DNA of 25,244 nt from Lachnospiraceae bacterium (lineage in GTDB: Bacteria; Bacillota; Clostridia; Lachnospirales; Lachnospiraceae), in assembly GCA_016297945.1 (NCBI GenBank), contig JAEDFR010000028.1, positions 1 through 25,244 of the forward strand, in the 5' to 3' direction. Under the pieces are notes generated by a model. The model worked only from the letters and a program-made list of their open reading frames with translations. It searched no databases and had not been told where the DNA came from. The first letter of the stretch is position 1; every line of letters starts with the position of its first letter. Positions 14,933-23,732 of this stretch are shown here, one piece after another. A program made the translations under genes and the position numbers.

Positions 14933-17239
14933 TCAGTTCTCCCAAAACTTCACCTTGGAAATCTTTTCGCCACGACCAAGCAGCTTCGTCATCTCTAAAA
15001 CATCTTCCTGCGATACATGATAATCCACATTCATCCTGACTGATACTTTGGACAAATGCGTAAGTCCTCCAAGGGACAAATAAATCTTAGGGTCATCTGC
15101 AATAAAAAGCACCTTGTCATGTAATCTGAAGCCACTGCCTGTATAATCCACCTGTTCATCAAAGAGACCATATGTTACGACACTGCCGTCCGCTCCCGTC
15201 AATTCCACCTGCATTTCTTTAATCACAATGCCTGCGGCACGGCTGGGATCAAAACGAAGTCCATCCAGTTGTCCAAACTCTTCCAAATCTTCAAAGACAT
15301 AGGTGTATTCTTCCGCACGCTCTTCGTTGATATGCGAAATCGAATTATCCTCACTGTATCCGCTTCCTGTTGGAGCCGGATAAAGCTTTCCTTCATTATT
15401 CACCGGTTCTCCCGTAATATCAATCAAGCTGCGCAAGCCCTTTAGCTCATCCAGATTGTATGCAAGATCCAAAACCACTTTGTTGTGGCTTCCGGCACCA
15501 TTTCCCTTGTAGAATATAACATTGTTCAACTCGCGCAGCATATAGTGGAGACTTGTCACTTCCATACCTGCGGATGCCGTATTCATAAGCCAAGCCGGAT
15601 AATAGCCTTCATTCTGCACACAGAAACCGTAAATGCGCTCAATACCGTGTACCAGCTGACCATCTTCTCCAATCGGCTCCGGAGCAAATTCGTCATAACT
15701 CCAGCCACGGTCAAACAGGACCTTCAGGGCCTTGGGCCGGAACCAGAATACCCCGCCCAAAGGAGAAACCGGTTCTTTCTTTTCATTCAGATTCACATGG
15801 AGCCCCAATTCATCCGCAATTTCTTTGGTCACATCAAAATTCATTCCCCACTCTAAACCAAGCGCAATATAATACTGTGCATGGTTAGGTGGTGGCGGCA
15901 TCAACATGCCAAGATGCGGATTCTCTTCAAACGTCTTAATCACATTCTTTACAAAATCCGCAGATGCAAGCATATTTTTATTGCAGCGATATGCAAATGC
16001 GGCACCTACTGTACCGGGCTTTAACTGTCCCACCTTTTTATCATGAAGCTTGCAGATATAATCATAATTCTGATATTTATCCTGCATTTCCACTAAGAAA
16101 GGAGCAACATCCCGACCTTTATTGCCGACAATAGTTATCTCAAGCTTATTACATGGTAACGCAGAAAAGCGTTTTAAAATCTTCTCCTTCTTTTCCTCAT
16201 TATCCGTTGTGATATAGACATCGGTATGAGACGGCATATTAGAGGCATATTCAAAGCATTCATCGATCAGATCCGGGAAATACATATGCATGATGAGCGC
16301 CAGTTTCTTTTCTGCCAGTGCTTCATCCGGATAATCCGACTGATCCTGCGGGAGAAAATAATTGAGCTGCAGATTTTTCTTTAAATCTGCCATATTTTCC
16401 AGACGCAGCATATTTTCCCAGAATAAGTCCATATCATAATCCGTTTCCTTGTCCAGATACTGATACAGCTCATATGCACTCTGTCCACAATCTTCACTCA
16501 AAACGACGGTATAATCCTGCATGAAGGAACGGCGCTTAAAAATCGGGCATCTCTTTTCCTTAATCATCTTAACGGCAGCGCCCATGATCGGATTATAAGT
16601 AAAGCCTTCCCATTCCGAAGAATCACAGTAGACTTCCCATTTAAATCCCTGATCTGCAAACCGTTTGGTAAACATGGATTCATGATAACCGACAGATTTC
16701 AAATAGTCTTTAATAAACGGCATCTCATCCCAGTATTTTTGAAATGCTACACTCTTGACCATATCCTGACGTACTGCAATAAAATGAGACTGGATATGTT
16801 CCGGAATATAGCCCTCCGGCAGCGTACCAAAGGGATCAAAATCCGTCTTGTGGAACTTGGTGATTCCCCAAAAATCCAGGTCTTTTACCGCCATGGCATC
16901 AAACATTTCCTGAAACGGATACAAAGGTCCCATCATGGTGTAGTTCATCAAAACAATTTCATCATATTCAGAAAGTACATCCCAGCCGTAGCTTTCCATT
17001 GCTTCTTTGTATGCCCAGACATCCATCCCGGTATTTTCACGTTCTACAACCTTTGCAGCATAAGGAGCCAGTTTTTCTTTCTGTCCCTCTTTTAATGTCC
17101 CGTTAACTACAACGCAAATCTCTTTGGCATTCTTTTTTAAATCCTCTAACATATAGAGAATATAACGGTCAACCAGACCATCTCTGTCATAAATAAAATA
17201 TATAATTAATCTGTTATCGTTGTTGTTTTTTATAATCAT
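14933..17239 (-). CDS. rgpF: Rhamnan synthesis protein F-type glycosyltransferase
   Basis: The 768-residue protein carries two related halves. The first begins IIYFIYDRDGLVDRYILYML and includes RENTGMDVWAYKEAM (about 67-81). The second has LIMHMYFPDLIDE, GNKGRDVAPFLVEM (about 372-385) and CKLHDKK (about 397-403). These are the hallmarks of the RgpF family, which acts on rhamnose polysaccharides at the cytoplasmic face. The last 150 residues are beta-rich, perhaps glycan-binding. The start is set at ATG 17239, which overlaps the previous stop as ATGA, with AAAGG upstream. A longer reading from 17296 would overlap the coiled-coil gene by 61 bases and is less likely. The gene name reflects family membership; its exact linkage is unknown. 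Confidence 0.88.
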   Translation of the reverse strand: MIIKNNNDNRLIIYFIYDRDGLVDRYILYMLEDLKKNAKEICVVVNGTLKEGQKEKLAPYAAKVVERENTGMDVWAYKEAMESYGWDVLSEYDEIVLMNYTMMGPLYPFQEMFDAMAVKDLDFWGITKFHKTDFDPFGTLPEGYIPEHIQSHFIAVRQDMVKSVAFQKYWDEMPFIKDYLKSVGYHESMFTKRFADQGFKWEVYCDSSEWEGFTYNPIMGAAVKMIKEKRCPIFKRRSFMQDYTVVLSEDCGQSAYELYQYLDKETDYDMDLFWENMLRLENMADLKKNLQLNYFLPQDQSDYPDEALAEKKLALIMHMYFPDLIDECFEYASNMPSHTDVYITTDNEEKKEKILKRFSALPCNKLEITIVGNKGRDVAPFLVEMQDKYQNYDYICKLHDKKVGQLKPGTVGAAFAYRCNKNMLASADFVKNVIKTFEENPHLGMLMPPPPNHAQYYIALGLEWGMNFDVTKEIADELGLHVNLNEKKEPVSPLGGVFWFRPKALKVLFDRGWSYDEFAPEPIGEDGQLVHGIERIYGFCVQNEGYYPAWLMNTASAGMEVTSLHYMLRELNNVIFYKGNGAGSHNKVVLDLAYNLDELKGLRSLIDITGEPVNNEGKLYPAPTGSGYSEDNSISHINEERAEEYTYVFEDLEEFGQLDGLRFDPSRAAGIVIKEMQVELTGADGSVVTYGLFDEQVDYTGSGFRLHDKVLFIADDPKIYLSLGGLTHLSKVSVRMNVDYHVSQEDVLEMTKLLGRGEKISKVKFWEN

Positions 17240-18612
17240 TCGCTCTTGCCTTTCATCATATCTGCCACTTTTCTTAAGGGTTTGGTGGATTTCCATGCTG
17301 CTGAATTAATGACCGTATTATAATCCTTTAAATACTGCTCGGATTGTGCCTTCAATCCTTCATTTTCTTCCTGTATTTTTCGGATTACATCCCGTAATGC
17401 ATCTATTTCTTCCTGCATTTTCTGCTCACTTTCATGCAACTGTTCCTCTGCCATATCCAACAGATCTTTTTTCCCAAATCCCACCTGATATTCTATATGC
17501 AAAATCGCATCATCCGGCAACTCATTGAAATAAAGATTGGGCAAATCATCCGCAAACTGATAAACATCCGGACGTATCATGTTGCCATTGCATAAAAACG
17601 CTTTATTGGCGACGATAATCCGGTCGTTTGCATCCCGAAGACTGACATTATAAAACCGGACCATACCGGTATCTTTCCCCATTGTCATGTTGAGCGTCTC
17701 AATATCAGATGAAACCGGTATCTCTAAAACCGAATGTCCATCCTCTTTCATCACTGCTTTTATTTCTTCTTGTGTTGCTGTTTTATCAAAATAATTTCTC
17801 CGGACAGTCACCATGCGGATATATCTTCTTTTCTTTTCCTCTGTCACAACCGCTATAGTATCATAATTATCAGGTTTTATGATTTCATACATTTCCCACA
17901 GACGTGTATATCCGGAAAGAATATAGGATTGTAAGCTTTCTTCCATCCTTTGATATACAACCATTTCATCCTCACTGATATCAAAAAATGAAAATAAATC
18001 AATCCCTTTTCGTTCCAAATCAAACTTTCGGTCGAACTGCCCGTAAAATAAAGCCGCCCGATAAAAAATATATCCTACCGGAACCGGAAATCGAAAGGTC
18101 CACTCATAGTCATACACGAAGCAATTTCCATCTTCGATTTTGATATTCTGAAAAATCTGATCCACATTGGCAACCGGCAACGCTTTCGCATCCGCCGGAA
18201 TTTCACAATCACCAAATACCTCCGTAAATTCCGCCGTCTTTTCAAAATCAGCTCTTGCCAATGCATTCATCTGCATCTTATAGTCCAAAAGATACTTCCA
18301 GAACGTATCCATATCGTGCTTTTCAAGCGCCTCATCCAATAATGCATCCATTTGTTTTCCGGTAAGGAAGTCAAATAACAGCGTTCTTTCATCCATTCTC
18401 TTGCACGGACAGGCAACAAACTGTGTTCCCGCAAAACTGTCTGTCAGGAGCCCGAAACATATTTCATTATTGTCTATATGAGCCTTCGCCGCATCCGTCA
18501 TCGCAGACTTTGTCACTGAAAGAACACCATTTTCATCCTTTAAAATATCTGTCCGAATCTGAAATGCAGCAGAACGATCATTACTATATTTACTAAATAT
18601 AACCTGTTTCAT
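17236..18612 (-). CDS. Coiled-coil protein, second half of a putative WbdD-like methyltransferase/chain terminator
   Basis: The 458-residue protein opens KQVIFSKYSNDRSAAFQIRT and has an unusual DGNCFVYDYEWTFRFPVPVG segment (about 161-180). A predicted coiled coil follows (about 385-430), then NSAAWKSTKPLRKV near the end. The last motif, with coiled coil before it, recalls the tail of the O9a chain terminator WbdD, which has methyltransferase, kinase and coiled-coil ruler parts. No HxD-type kinase loop is seen, so kinase activity is doubtful. The start at 18612 has GGAG six bases upstream; an earlier ATG at 18624 does not. The reading frame is the same as that of the methyltransferase just upstream, parted by one TAA. 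Confidence 0.72.
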   Translation of the reverse strand: MKQVIFSKYSNDRSAAFQIRTDILKDENGVLSVTKSAMTDAAKAHIDNNEICFGLLTDSFAGTQFVACPCKRMDERTLLFDFLTGKQMDALLDEALEKHDMDTFWKYLLDYKMQMNALARADFEKTAEFTEVFGDCEIPADAKALPVANVDQIFQNIKIEDGNCFVYDYEWTFRFPVPVGYIFYRAALFYGQFDRKFDLERKGIDLFSFFDISEDEMVVYQRMEESLQSYILSGYTRLWEMYEIIKPDNYDTIAVVTEEKKRRYIRMVTVRRNYFDKTATQEEIKAVMKEDGHSVLEIPVSSDIETLNMTMGKDTGMVRFYNVSLRDANDRIIVANKAFLCNGNMIRPDVYQFADDLPNLYFNELPDDAILHIEYQVGFGKKDLLDMAEEQLHESEQKMQEEIDALRDVIRKIQEENEGLKAQSEQYLKDYNTVINSAAWKSTKPLRKVADMMKGKSE

Positions 18613-18627
18613 GAAACTCTCCATTTC

Positions 18628-19557
18628 TTATCCCTTTTCGCCCAATAACACCAAGAAAGAATTGGAAAAGAAGGGGAACTTTCCGTCTTTGATAATCTCA
18701 TCGAATACCTTACTTTCATTGAAATTAATCATACGGTCACCATCAAAGTTGCGATAATTATTGGATAACTCACCAATATCCGGCAAATAATCATCACTAT
18801 AAATCGTCTGGGGCAATTTATAATCCGGATAGGGATAATAAAATGTAATATCTTCCAATCCGTTTCGAATCGCAATATCCGTCAACTCATCCTTTGAAAA
18901 AGTCTCCACCGAATCGGAATTCGGGTATCCCTCTAACCCGGAATAATATGTGCCAAGATGATCTTCCCTGCATCCGGCAAAATATTTCAGTCCGAATTTA
19001 TTTTCAATGGCAATCACAATTTTTCCACCGGGAGCCAAATGCTTTTTTATCATCGATAAAAACGTATCGAAAGGTGTCTCGTCCTGAATATAGCTTTTGG
19101 CATATTCAAACACGCCAATCAGTGTAATGTAGTCATACTTTTTTGTCAGCTTTGCTTCCACATCCTGAAAATTTCCGACTTTGATTGTGATGTTATCGTA
19201 TTCCCGGTTGCGATGGGCATTGACTAGACTGCGCGCCTTTGAAAGCTCAATGCATTCTACACTTCCCGCTTTCTTTGCCAGCGTACCGGTAATCGCTCCA
19301 CATCCCGCACCGATTTCCAATACCGCATCCTGTCCGCCGATAGGAAGAAAATCCACGATATTACCCCTGATATGAGATAAATGATATAAAACCGCCCAGG
19401 TACCGTTTTCTTTTATCAGACGGTTATACTCAGACGGAGGATTCTTTTTCACCAGCTCCAAAAGGATTTCCTCCGAACCGTCCACATATAAATCTTTTCC
19501 GATATAATCATCATAAACCAGTGTGACGCCACCGATTTTTTCTGAATTCTGATTCAT
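18628..19557 (-). CDS. Class I SAM-dependent methyltransferase, probably glycan-capping
   Basis: The 309-residue protein has SAM-binding motif I VLEIGAGCG (79-87), the acidic ECIELS strand and DYITLIGVFEY after it. It ends with an unusual NESKVFDEIIKDGKFPFFSN segment rather than stopping at the Rossmann fold. It should move a methyl group from SAM to a small molecule or glycan, here most likely the sugar chain. AGGAG lies inside the last codons of the membrane-protein gene upstream, six bases from the ATG, so translation is probably coupled. Its TAA stop is in the same frame as the next gene, suggesting a single ancestral protein. Confidence 0.85.
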   Translation of the reverse strand: MNQNSEKIGGVTLVYDDYIGKDLYVDGSEEILLELVKKNPPSEYNRLIKENGTWAVLYHLSHIRGNIVDFLPIGGQDAVLEIGAGCGAITGTLAKKAGSVECIELSKARSLVNAHRNREYDNITIKVGNFQDVEAKLTKKYDYITLIGVFEYAKSYIQDETPFDTFLSMIKKHLAPGGKIVIAIENKFGLKYFAGCREDHLGTYYSGLEGYPNSDSVETFSKDELTDIAIRNGLEDITFYYPYPDYKLPQTIYSDDYLPDIGELSNNYRNFDGDRMINFNESKVFDEIIKDGKFPFFSNSFLVLLGEKG

Positions 19558-19560
19558 TTA

Positions 19561-21021
19561 TTACTCCTCTTTAACCCTGTCATTTGAAGAATACATCACA
19601 TAATCCTGCGATTCATACACAACCGCAAAACCGTTTTGTTCCATTGCCCACCGTTCATCCGCATCGGTGGGAAGTATCAGATAATTGCATTGATTGCCTT
19701 CCATGACCCTTACGATATTCCCTATTTTACCATTTGGCTCCTGCAAATCTTCATGCACCGCACGTACAGCCGCATCATAATATTCTGCTGACAGATTGGA
19801 ATTGATATAAGCCGGTTCATATAATAAGTTGACAGCCGCACTTTTTGCACGAATGCAAGTAAGGATATCATCCCTGGCAAGCACTTTGGTATCAGCACTA
19901 TCAGGCAATAAAGCTATCATCTTACGATATTCCTCCGGTATCAAATCATCCGTATTATTTGCACATCCTCTACGCAAACCACCAAACAGGCCGAGCAGAC
20001 AAATCAAAATCAGAAAAGCCGCAGAAACCACTTTTGTCTTTTTTTGCTTTCCGTCGCAAAAACAAACCAAAGCATAGGTACAAAGCGGTACAATGGGCAG
20101 AATCGATAACTGTAAAGAATCCGGTAAAAAAAGCGAAACAAACCATGCAGCCATGCAATACCACGCAAATAATACGGCATGTTCATCTTTTCTTTCAAAT
20201 AAATACAAAATCGCCAATGCCAAAAATCCAATCAATAATCTGCCAAGCGTAATACCGTTATCCGTTTGCAGACCTATATCGAAAGCCGTGCTTTCCCTAA
20301 ATGAGACAATAAATCCCAGGATCAGCACGATTTCTGCCAGACATCCATACAACATTTGTTTTTTCCGAATGCCATCCGCTAAGTCTAAGAAACATAAAAA
20401 AATCAGCAATCCCAAGATTGCTTTATCACAGCAATCAAGATAACAGCATACCAGCAAAAGAGGCGCTTGTGCTATAAACATAAGCAATAGCTTTTGATTC
20501 TGTTTTGGATATAACTTTTTTGCCAACAAATAAAAAAGACAAACAACAATTCCATATCGGAAAAATGGGAAAATGATTCCTGTCACAATAAATGGAGAAA
20601 TTCCCAAAAGACCTTCGGCATAGTAAGAAAGCATGACAACCAAATCATCCACGGCCAGTCCGGTTCTTTTTACCAGATTGACCATTGCCAGACGCGGTAA
20701 TAATTCATTCGATGCAAAACCACCTATCGCAAAAAAGACAGCTGTGTATACCAAAACTGCCACAACCGGTAGAAACCGGGGCATTGCAGTTAACTTCTCT
20801 GCTTGCTCCGACTTTTCGGCATTGTGCATCCTGAAACCGGCAATCAAAAGAAACATCAAAAGCACGCCCACACCGTACACCCCAACCAGTTTAACCGGCA
20901 ATAAATCAAGGGGTGCAGATGATTTTTGCATATATGAAACAGTCTGCCCAAATATCATCATGCCAATCAATAAAGCATACAGAATTGCTTTTATCGCTAA
21001 GCCATTTCCTTTATTGTGCAT
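19561..21021 (-). CDS. Polytopic membrane protein with extracellular C-terminal tail, function unknown
   Basis: The 486-residue protein has about ten hydrophobic segments in its first 340 residues and then a soluble tail of about 130 residues (from near IPEEYRKMIALLPDSADTKV) ending with YESQDYVMYSS. The tail resembles the region after the last membrane helix of the upstream phosphoesterase fusion: both have a YLIL/YVIL strand and a closing aromatic-rich strand. It may be a GT-C-type glycosyltransferase or flippase-like protein; no decisive motif is visible. The start is ATG 21021, with GAGG nine bases upstream. The GTG at 21039 is itself part of that site. It overlaps the previous gene by eleven bases. 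Confidence 0.75.
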   Translation of the reverse strand: MHNKGNGLAIKAILYALLIGMMIFGQTVSYMQKSSAPLDLLPVKLVGVYGVGVLLMFLLIAGFRMHNAEKSEQAEKLTAMPRFLPVVAVLVYTAVFFAIGGFASNELLPRLAMVNLVKRTGLAVDDLVVMLSYYAEGLLGISPFIVTGIIFPFFRYGIVVCLFYLLAKKLYPKQNQKLLLMFIAQAPLLLVCCYLDCCDKAILGLLIFLCFLDLADGIRKKQMLYGCLAEIVLILGFIVSFRESTAFDIGLQTDNGITLGRLLIGFLALAILYLFERKDEHAVLFAWYCMAAWFVSLFLPDSLQLSILPIVPLCTYALVCFCDGKQKKTKVVSAAFLILICLLGLFGGLRRGCANNTDDLIPEEYRKMIALLPDSADTKVLARDDILTCIRAKSAAVNLLYEPAYINSNLSAEYYDAAVRAVHEDLQEPNGKIGNIVRVMEGNQCNYLILPTDADERWAMEQNGFAVVYESQDYVMYSSNDRVKEE

Positions 21022-22648
21022 ATTCGTTATCCTCACCACTTATTTCAAGCAATCCTATCGTACCTTTATAAGATGCATCAAAAACATATTCCGGTATCCG
21101 GTCAGTAAGCATGGACTCATGTGCAAAATGCAGGTGTGCACCTACCACTGCAACAACCGGACTGTCATCTGCATATAAAAGTTCCAAAAAACGTCCGGTA
21201 ATTTCATCCGGAATATAGCAGTCCTCTTCTTTATTCCCCCATAATAAAACCCGATTCTGCCATGCTTGTTTAGACACATTCGCCAAATCATTGTCCACAA
21301 CCGAATCAAAGGGAACATGCGCAACAACAACTATGGGTTTATTGCGGCGAAACGCATCTTCTATCTGTTGCAGAGCAGTATCAGAAATCTGCGACGTATT
21401 CATATTAATACCCATGACAATGAATTCCCCATAATCAAGAACCGGGACATCCGGATTTTGATCCAATTGCATTTGTGCATCCGCAATCAAAGCCTCATCC
21501 ATTTCTTCACACCAAAAAGGCATAACATCGTGGTCCGCCCGAAGATAAAAATGCGGTGTTTGTGTCCTGTCCAATCCCTCTTTTAAAATGGAGAAATTAT
21601 TTTCGGAATAATAGTCTAACATATCCCCATTAAAAAGTATTGCATCGCAATTCAAAGAATCCAATTGCGGATATAACATATTCCATGTGTCAGAGCTTGA
21701 ATGACCGTCCACAGTGAAAACATCATATCTTTGTTGCAACGCTTCTGTATCGTTTCGGGGATTTTCAATATCCTCCACACTCACAATATGAATATCATTT
21801 ACGACTGCAAATCGATAGGTTTGTTTTAATCCGGGAACAACAATCTTTTTTATATCAACGGAAATATCCTGTAAAGCAGAAACGGAATAATCCATTTGAT
21901 ACAAATTGTATTTTTCAGCGGACTTTACTTTTTTACACACAGATTGCGGCAGATGATCTACAAACTCATTATCTTTCGAAAGTATCACATACTTCACCTG
22001 CAACAATTTCATATCATCCAACAGTGCATTCTCGTCAATATAGACACCCTGTTGGATTGCCATTGCCAGACGATATTGGGCATCATCAGAATGATCACTG
22101 TCAATATCCCGGCTCTGTGCCCAAATCATAACATCACGTCCGGAATATGCCCATTGCACATTACCCGAATATTGCCGGATCTGCATCATTACCAAAGGCT
22201 CTCCGATAACCCGGGCACTCGCATCGCCTTCCTTTTGTGCGATTGTATCCGCTATCTCAATGATGTCATCTTCCAAAGCATATCTGTTGGAAATAACCTG
22301 CCACGTAGAAGAATTCAATAAAGTACTTCCCAATACGACAATTGTCATGATCACCAACATGATGCCGGTTACCATTCGAAACTGATATTTTCGCCAGATC
22401 GTAACCATCCCAAAAGCCCATATAATACTCAACGGAAACAACCACCATAAACGATAAGCTTCTTCTTGTAATCCCACCTGTTTACACAGGTAATAGGCTA
22501 TTGGATAAAACACTGCAAAAAGGATACAGGCAATCATTAAGAGCTTGGCAATCGTATCGCTCCGGTGCTTTACCAGGAATACAAAAAATATGGCTAACAC
22601 CAGCACAAAGGATGTATTTCCAAAATAATTTAATACACTTTCCAACAT
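21011..22648 (-). CDS. Membrane protein fused to extracytoplasmic calcineurin-like metallophosphoesterase domain
   Basis: The 545-residue protein has four membrane helices (about 10-115), a linker domain (about 120-255) and a calcineurin-like domain (about 275-540). Metal-site motifs are in order: D285-x-H287, GDMLD at 341-345, ADHD at 371-374, His444 in VVAHVPF, and GAHLHF at 503-508. The usual GNHD is ADHD here, and the first His of GHxH is moved to GAHLH, so activity may differ. Positive residues between helices 1-2 and 3-4 place the enzyme domain outside. The helix block matches the C-terminal half of DUF6077-like proteins, whose N-terminal half is the gene upstream. ATG 22648 is preferred over ATG 22660 because AGAGGA is ten bases before it and touches the earlier one. 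Confidence 0.8.
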   Translation of the reverse strand: MLESVLNYFGNTSFVLVLAIFFVFLVKHRSDTIAKLLMIACILFAVFYPIAYYLCKQVGLQEEAYRLWWLFPLSIIWAFGMVTIWRKYQFRMVTGIMLVIMTIVVLGSTLLNSSTWQVISNRYALEDDIIEIADTIAQKEGDASARVIGEPLVMMQIRQYSGNVQWAYSGRDVMIWAQSRDIDSDHSDDAQYRLAMAIQQGVYIDENALLDDMKLLQVKYVILSKDNEFVDHLPQSVCKKVKSAEKYNLYQMDYSVSALQDISVDIKKIVVPGLKQTYRFAVVNDIHIVSVEDIENPRNDTEALQQRYDVFTVDGHSSSDTWNMLYPQLDSLNCDAILFNGDMLDYYSENNFSILKEGLDRTQTPHFYLRADHDVMPFWCEEMDEALIADAQMQLDQNPDVPVLDYGEFIVMGINMNTSQISDTALQQIEDAFRRNKPIVVVAHVPFDSVVDNDLANVSKQAWQNRVLLWGNKEEDCYIPDEITGRFLELLYADDSPVVAVVGAHLHFAHESMLTDRIPEYVFDASYKGTIGLLEISGEDNEYAQ

Positions 22649-22667
22649 ACCTTTCAACATTCCTCTG

Positions 22668-23732
22668 TCAAATCACAATTTTCCATATATCAAAACGATC
22701 TACTACATACAATCCCAAATAGCAAATGCAAGGAAGCAGGCAAAGAAACATCTGCCCTATTTCCCTACATTTTTTGGTTGTAATCAGATAAGAAAGCATC
22801 ATAAGACCTTCTAAAAACGGAACCAGCAGTAAACAAGAGGAAGAAATTGCCACAGCTGCAATATTTACCGGAAGTAAAATCCACCACTTTCCTTTCCACT
22901 CCGGATGTTTAAAAATACGGATTATGATAAGGAGAATTGCCGGCAAAACAATGTTGGCACAACAGGCTTTTGCCTCATAGGAGCGTATCATCAGAAACTG
23001 ACTCGCAAAATACATGGTAGACAAACCGAAATTAGCTAAAATCCAGAATGAAACCAGTGCGCAGGCGCTCCTTTTTTCATTCCATACTTCCTTCCCTAAG
23101 AGATAAACCACATATGCCGAAAAAATATGACATACCGCCGTATTAAAAAAACGACAGACCACGGCACCGTGTATCTGAAAAATATCTCCGATTACAGCCG
23201 AATGCATAAAATAGGAACACATGGCATATCTCATATTGATTACCGTATCTTTCACACCGGTGTATCCATCAAACAAATACATGGTATCCGTATCCATTGA
23301 CTGCACGACATTGCTGATATAATAAGTCGTATCCCATCCGTTAAATCCGCTTGTAATGGAAAAAAACATCTGAATCATCAATAAGGTAAGCATTATAAGC
23401 CACATTCCTGTGTCCGAATTCCATTTGAAATCATGCATTTTCACTTTTTCAGAAATATTCGAAATTTTATTGCGGGTAAAAAATAAGATCAAAAACACCA
23501 CAATAATGAAGGAACAGACAATTCCCCATACCGTACTCAAAATATGAAGTGGTTGTTTTAAAAACATGAGTGGTAAATATAGAATCTGAAATAAAGTAAA
23601 GTATTGAAAAAATCCCGTCAATAAGATGTTTTTATACTTATTTTTCGTACATCTTTCAAAAATGTATCCCAGCATTCCTGCAATGGAGAAAAATAAAAAT
23701 ACCACCAAAAAGGTTACCATTATCTGCATCAT
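22668..23732 (-). CDS. Polytopic membrane protein, N-terminal half of a DUF6077-like protein
   Basis: The 354-residue protein has about nine membrane segments. FNGWDTTYYISNVVQSMDTD, then YTGV, NMRYAMCSYFMHSAVIGDIF and AYVVYLLGKEVW follow the order I recall for DUF6077 membrane proteins of Clostridia, whose role is unknown. Those proteins are longer; the missing helices, including a YRLWWLFP-type segment, appear at the start of the next gene, 19 bases on in another frame. Stops in two frames overlap at the junction, so this is not a simple one-base error. The first ATG overlaps the rfbD stop, indicating coupled translation. Confidence 0.75.
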   Translation of the reverse strand: MMQIMVTFLVVFLFFSIAGMLGYIFERCTKNKYKNILLTGFFQYFTLFQILYLPLMFLKQPLHILSTVWGIVCSFIIVVFLILFFTRNKISNISEKVKMHDFKWNSDTGMWLIMLTLLMIQMFFSITSGFNGWDTTYYISNVVQSMDTDTMYLFDGYTGVKDTVINMRYAMCSYFMHSAVIGDIFQIHGAVVCRFFNTAVCHIFSAYVVYLLGKEVWNEKRSACALVSFWILANFGLSTMYFASQFLMIRSYEAKACCANIVLPAILLIIIRIFKHPEWKGKWWILLPVNIAAVAISSSCLLLVPFLEGLMMLSYLITTKKCREIGQMFLCLLPCICYLGLYVVDRFDIWKIVI

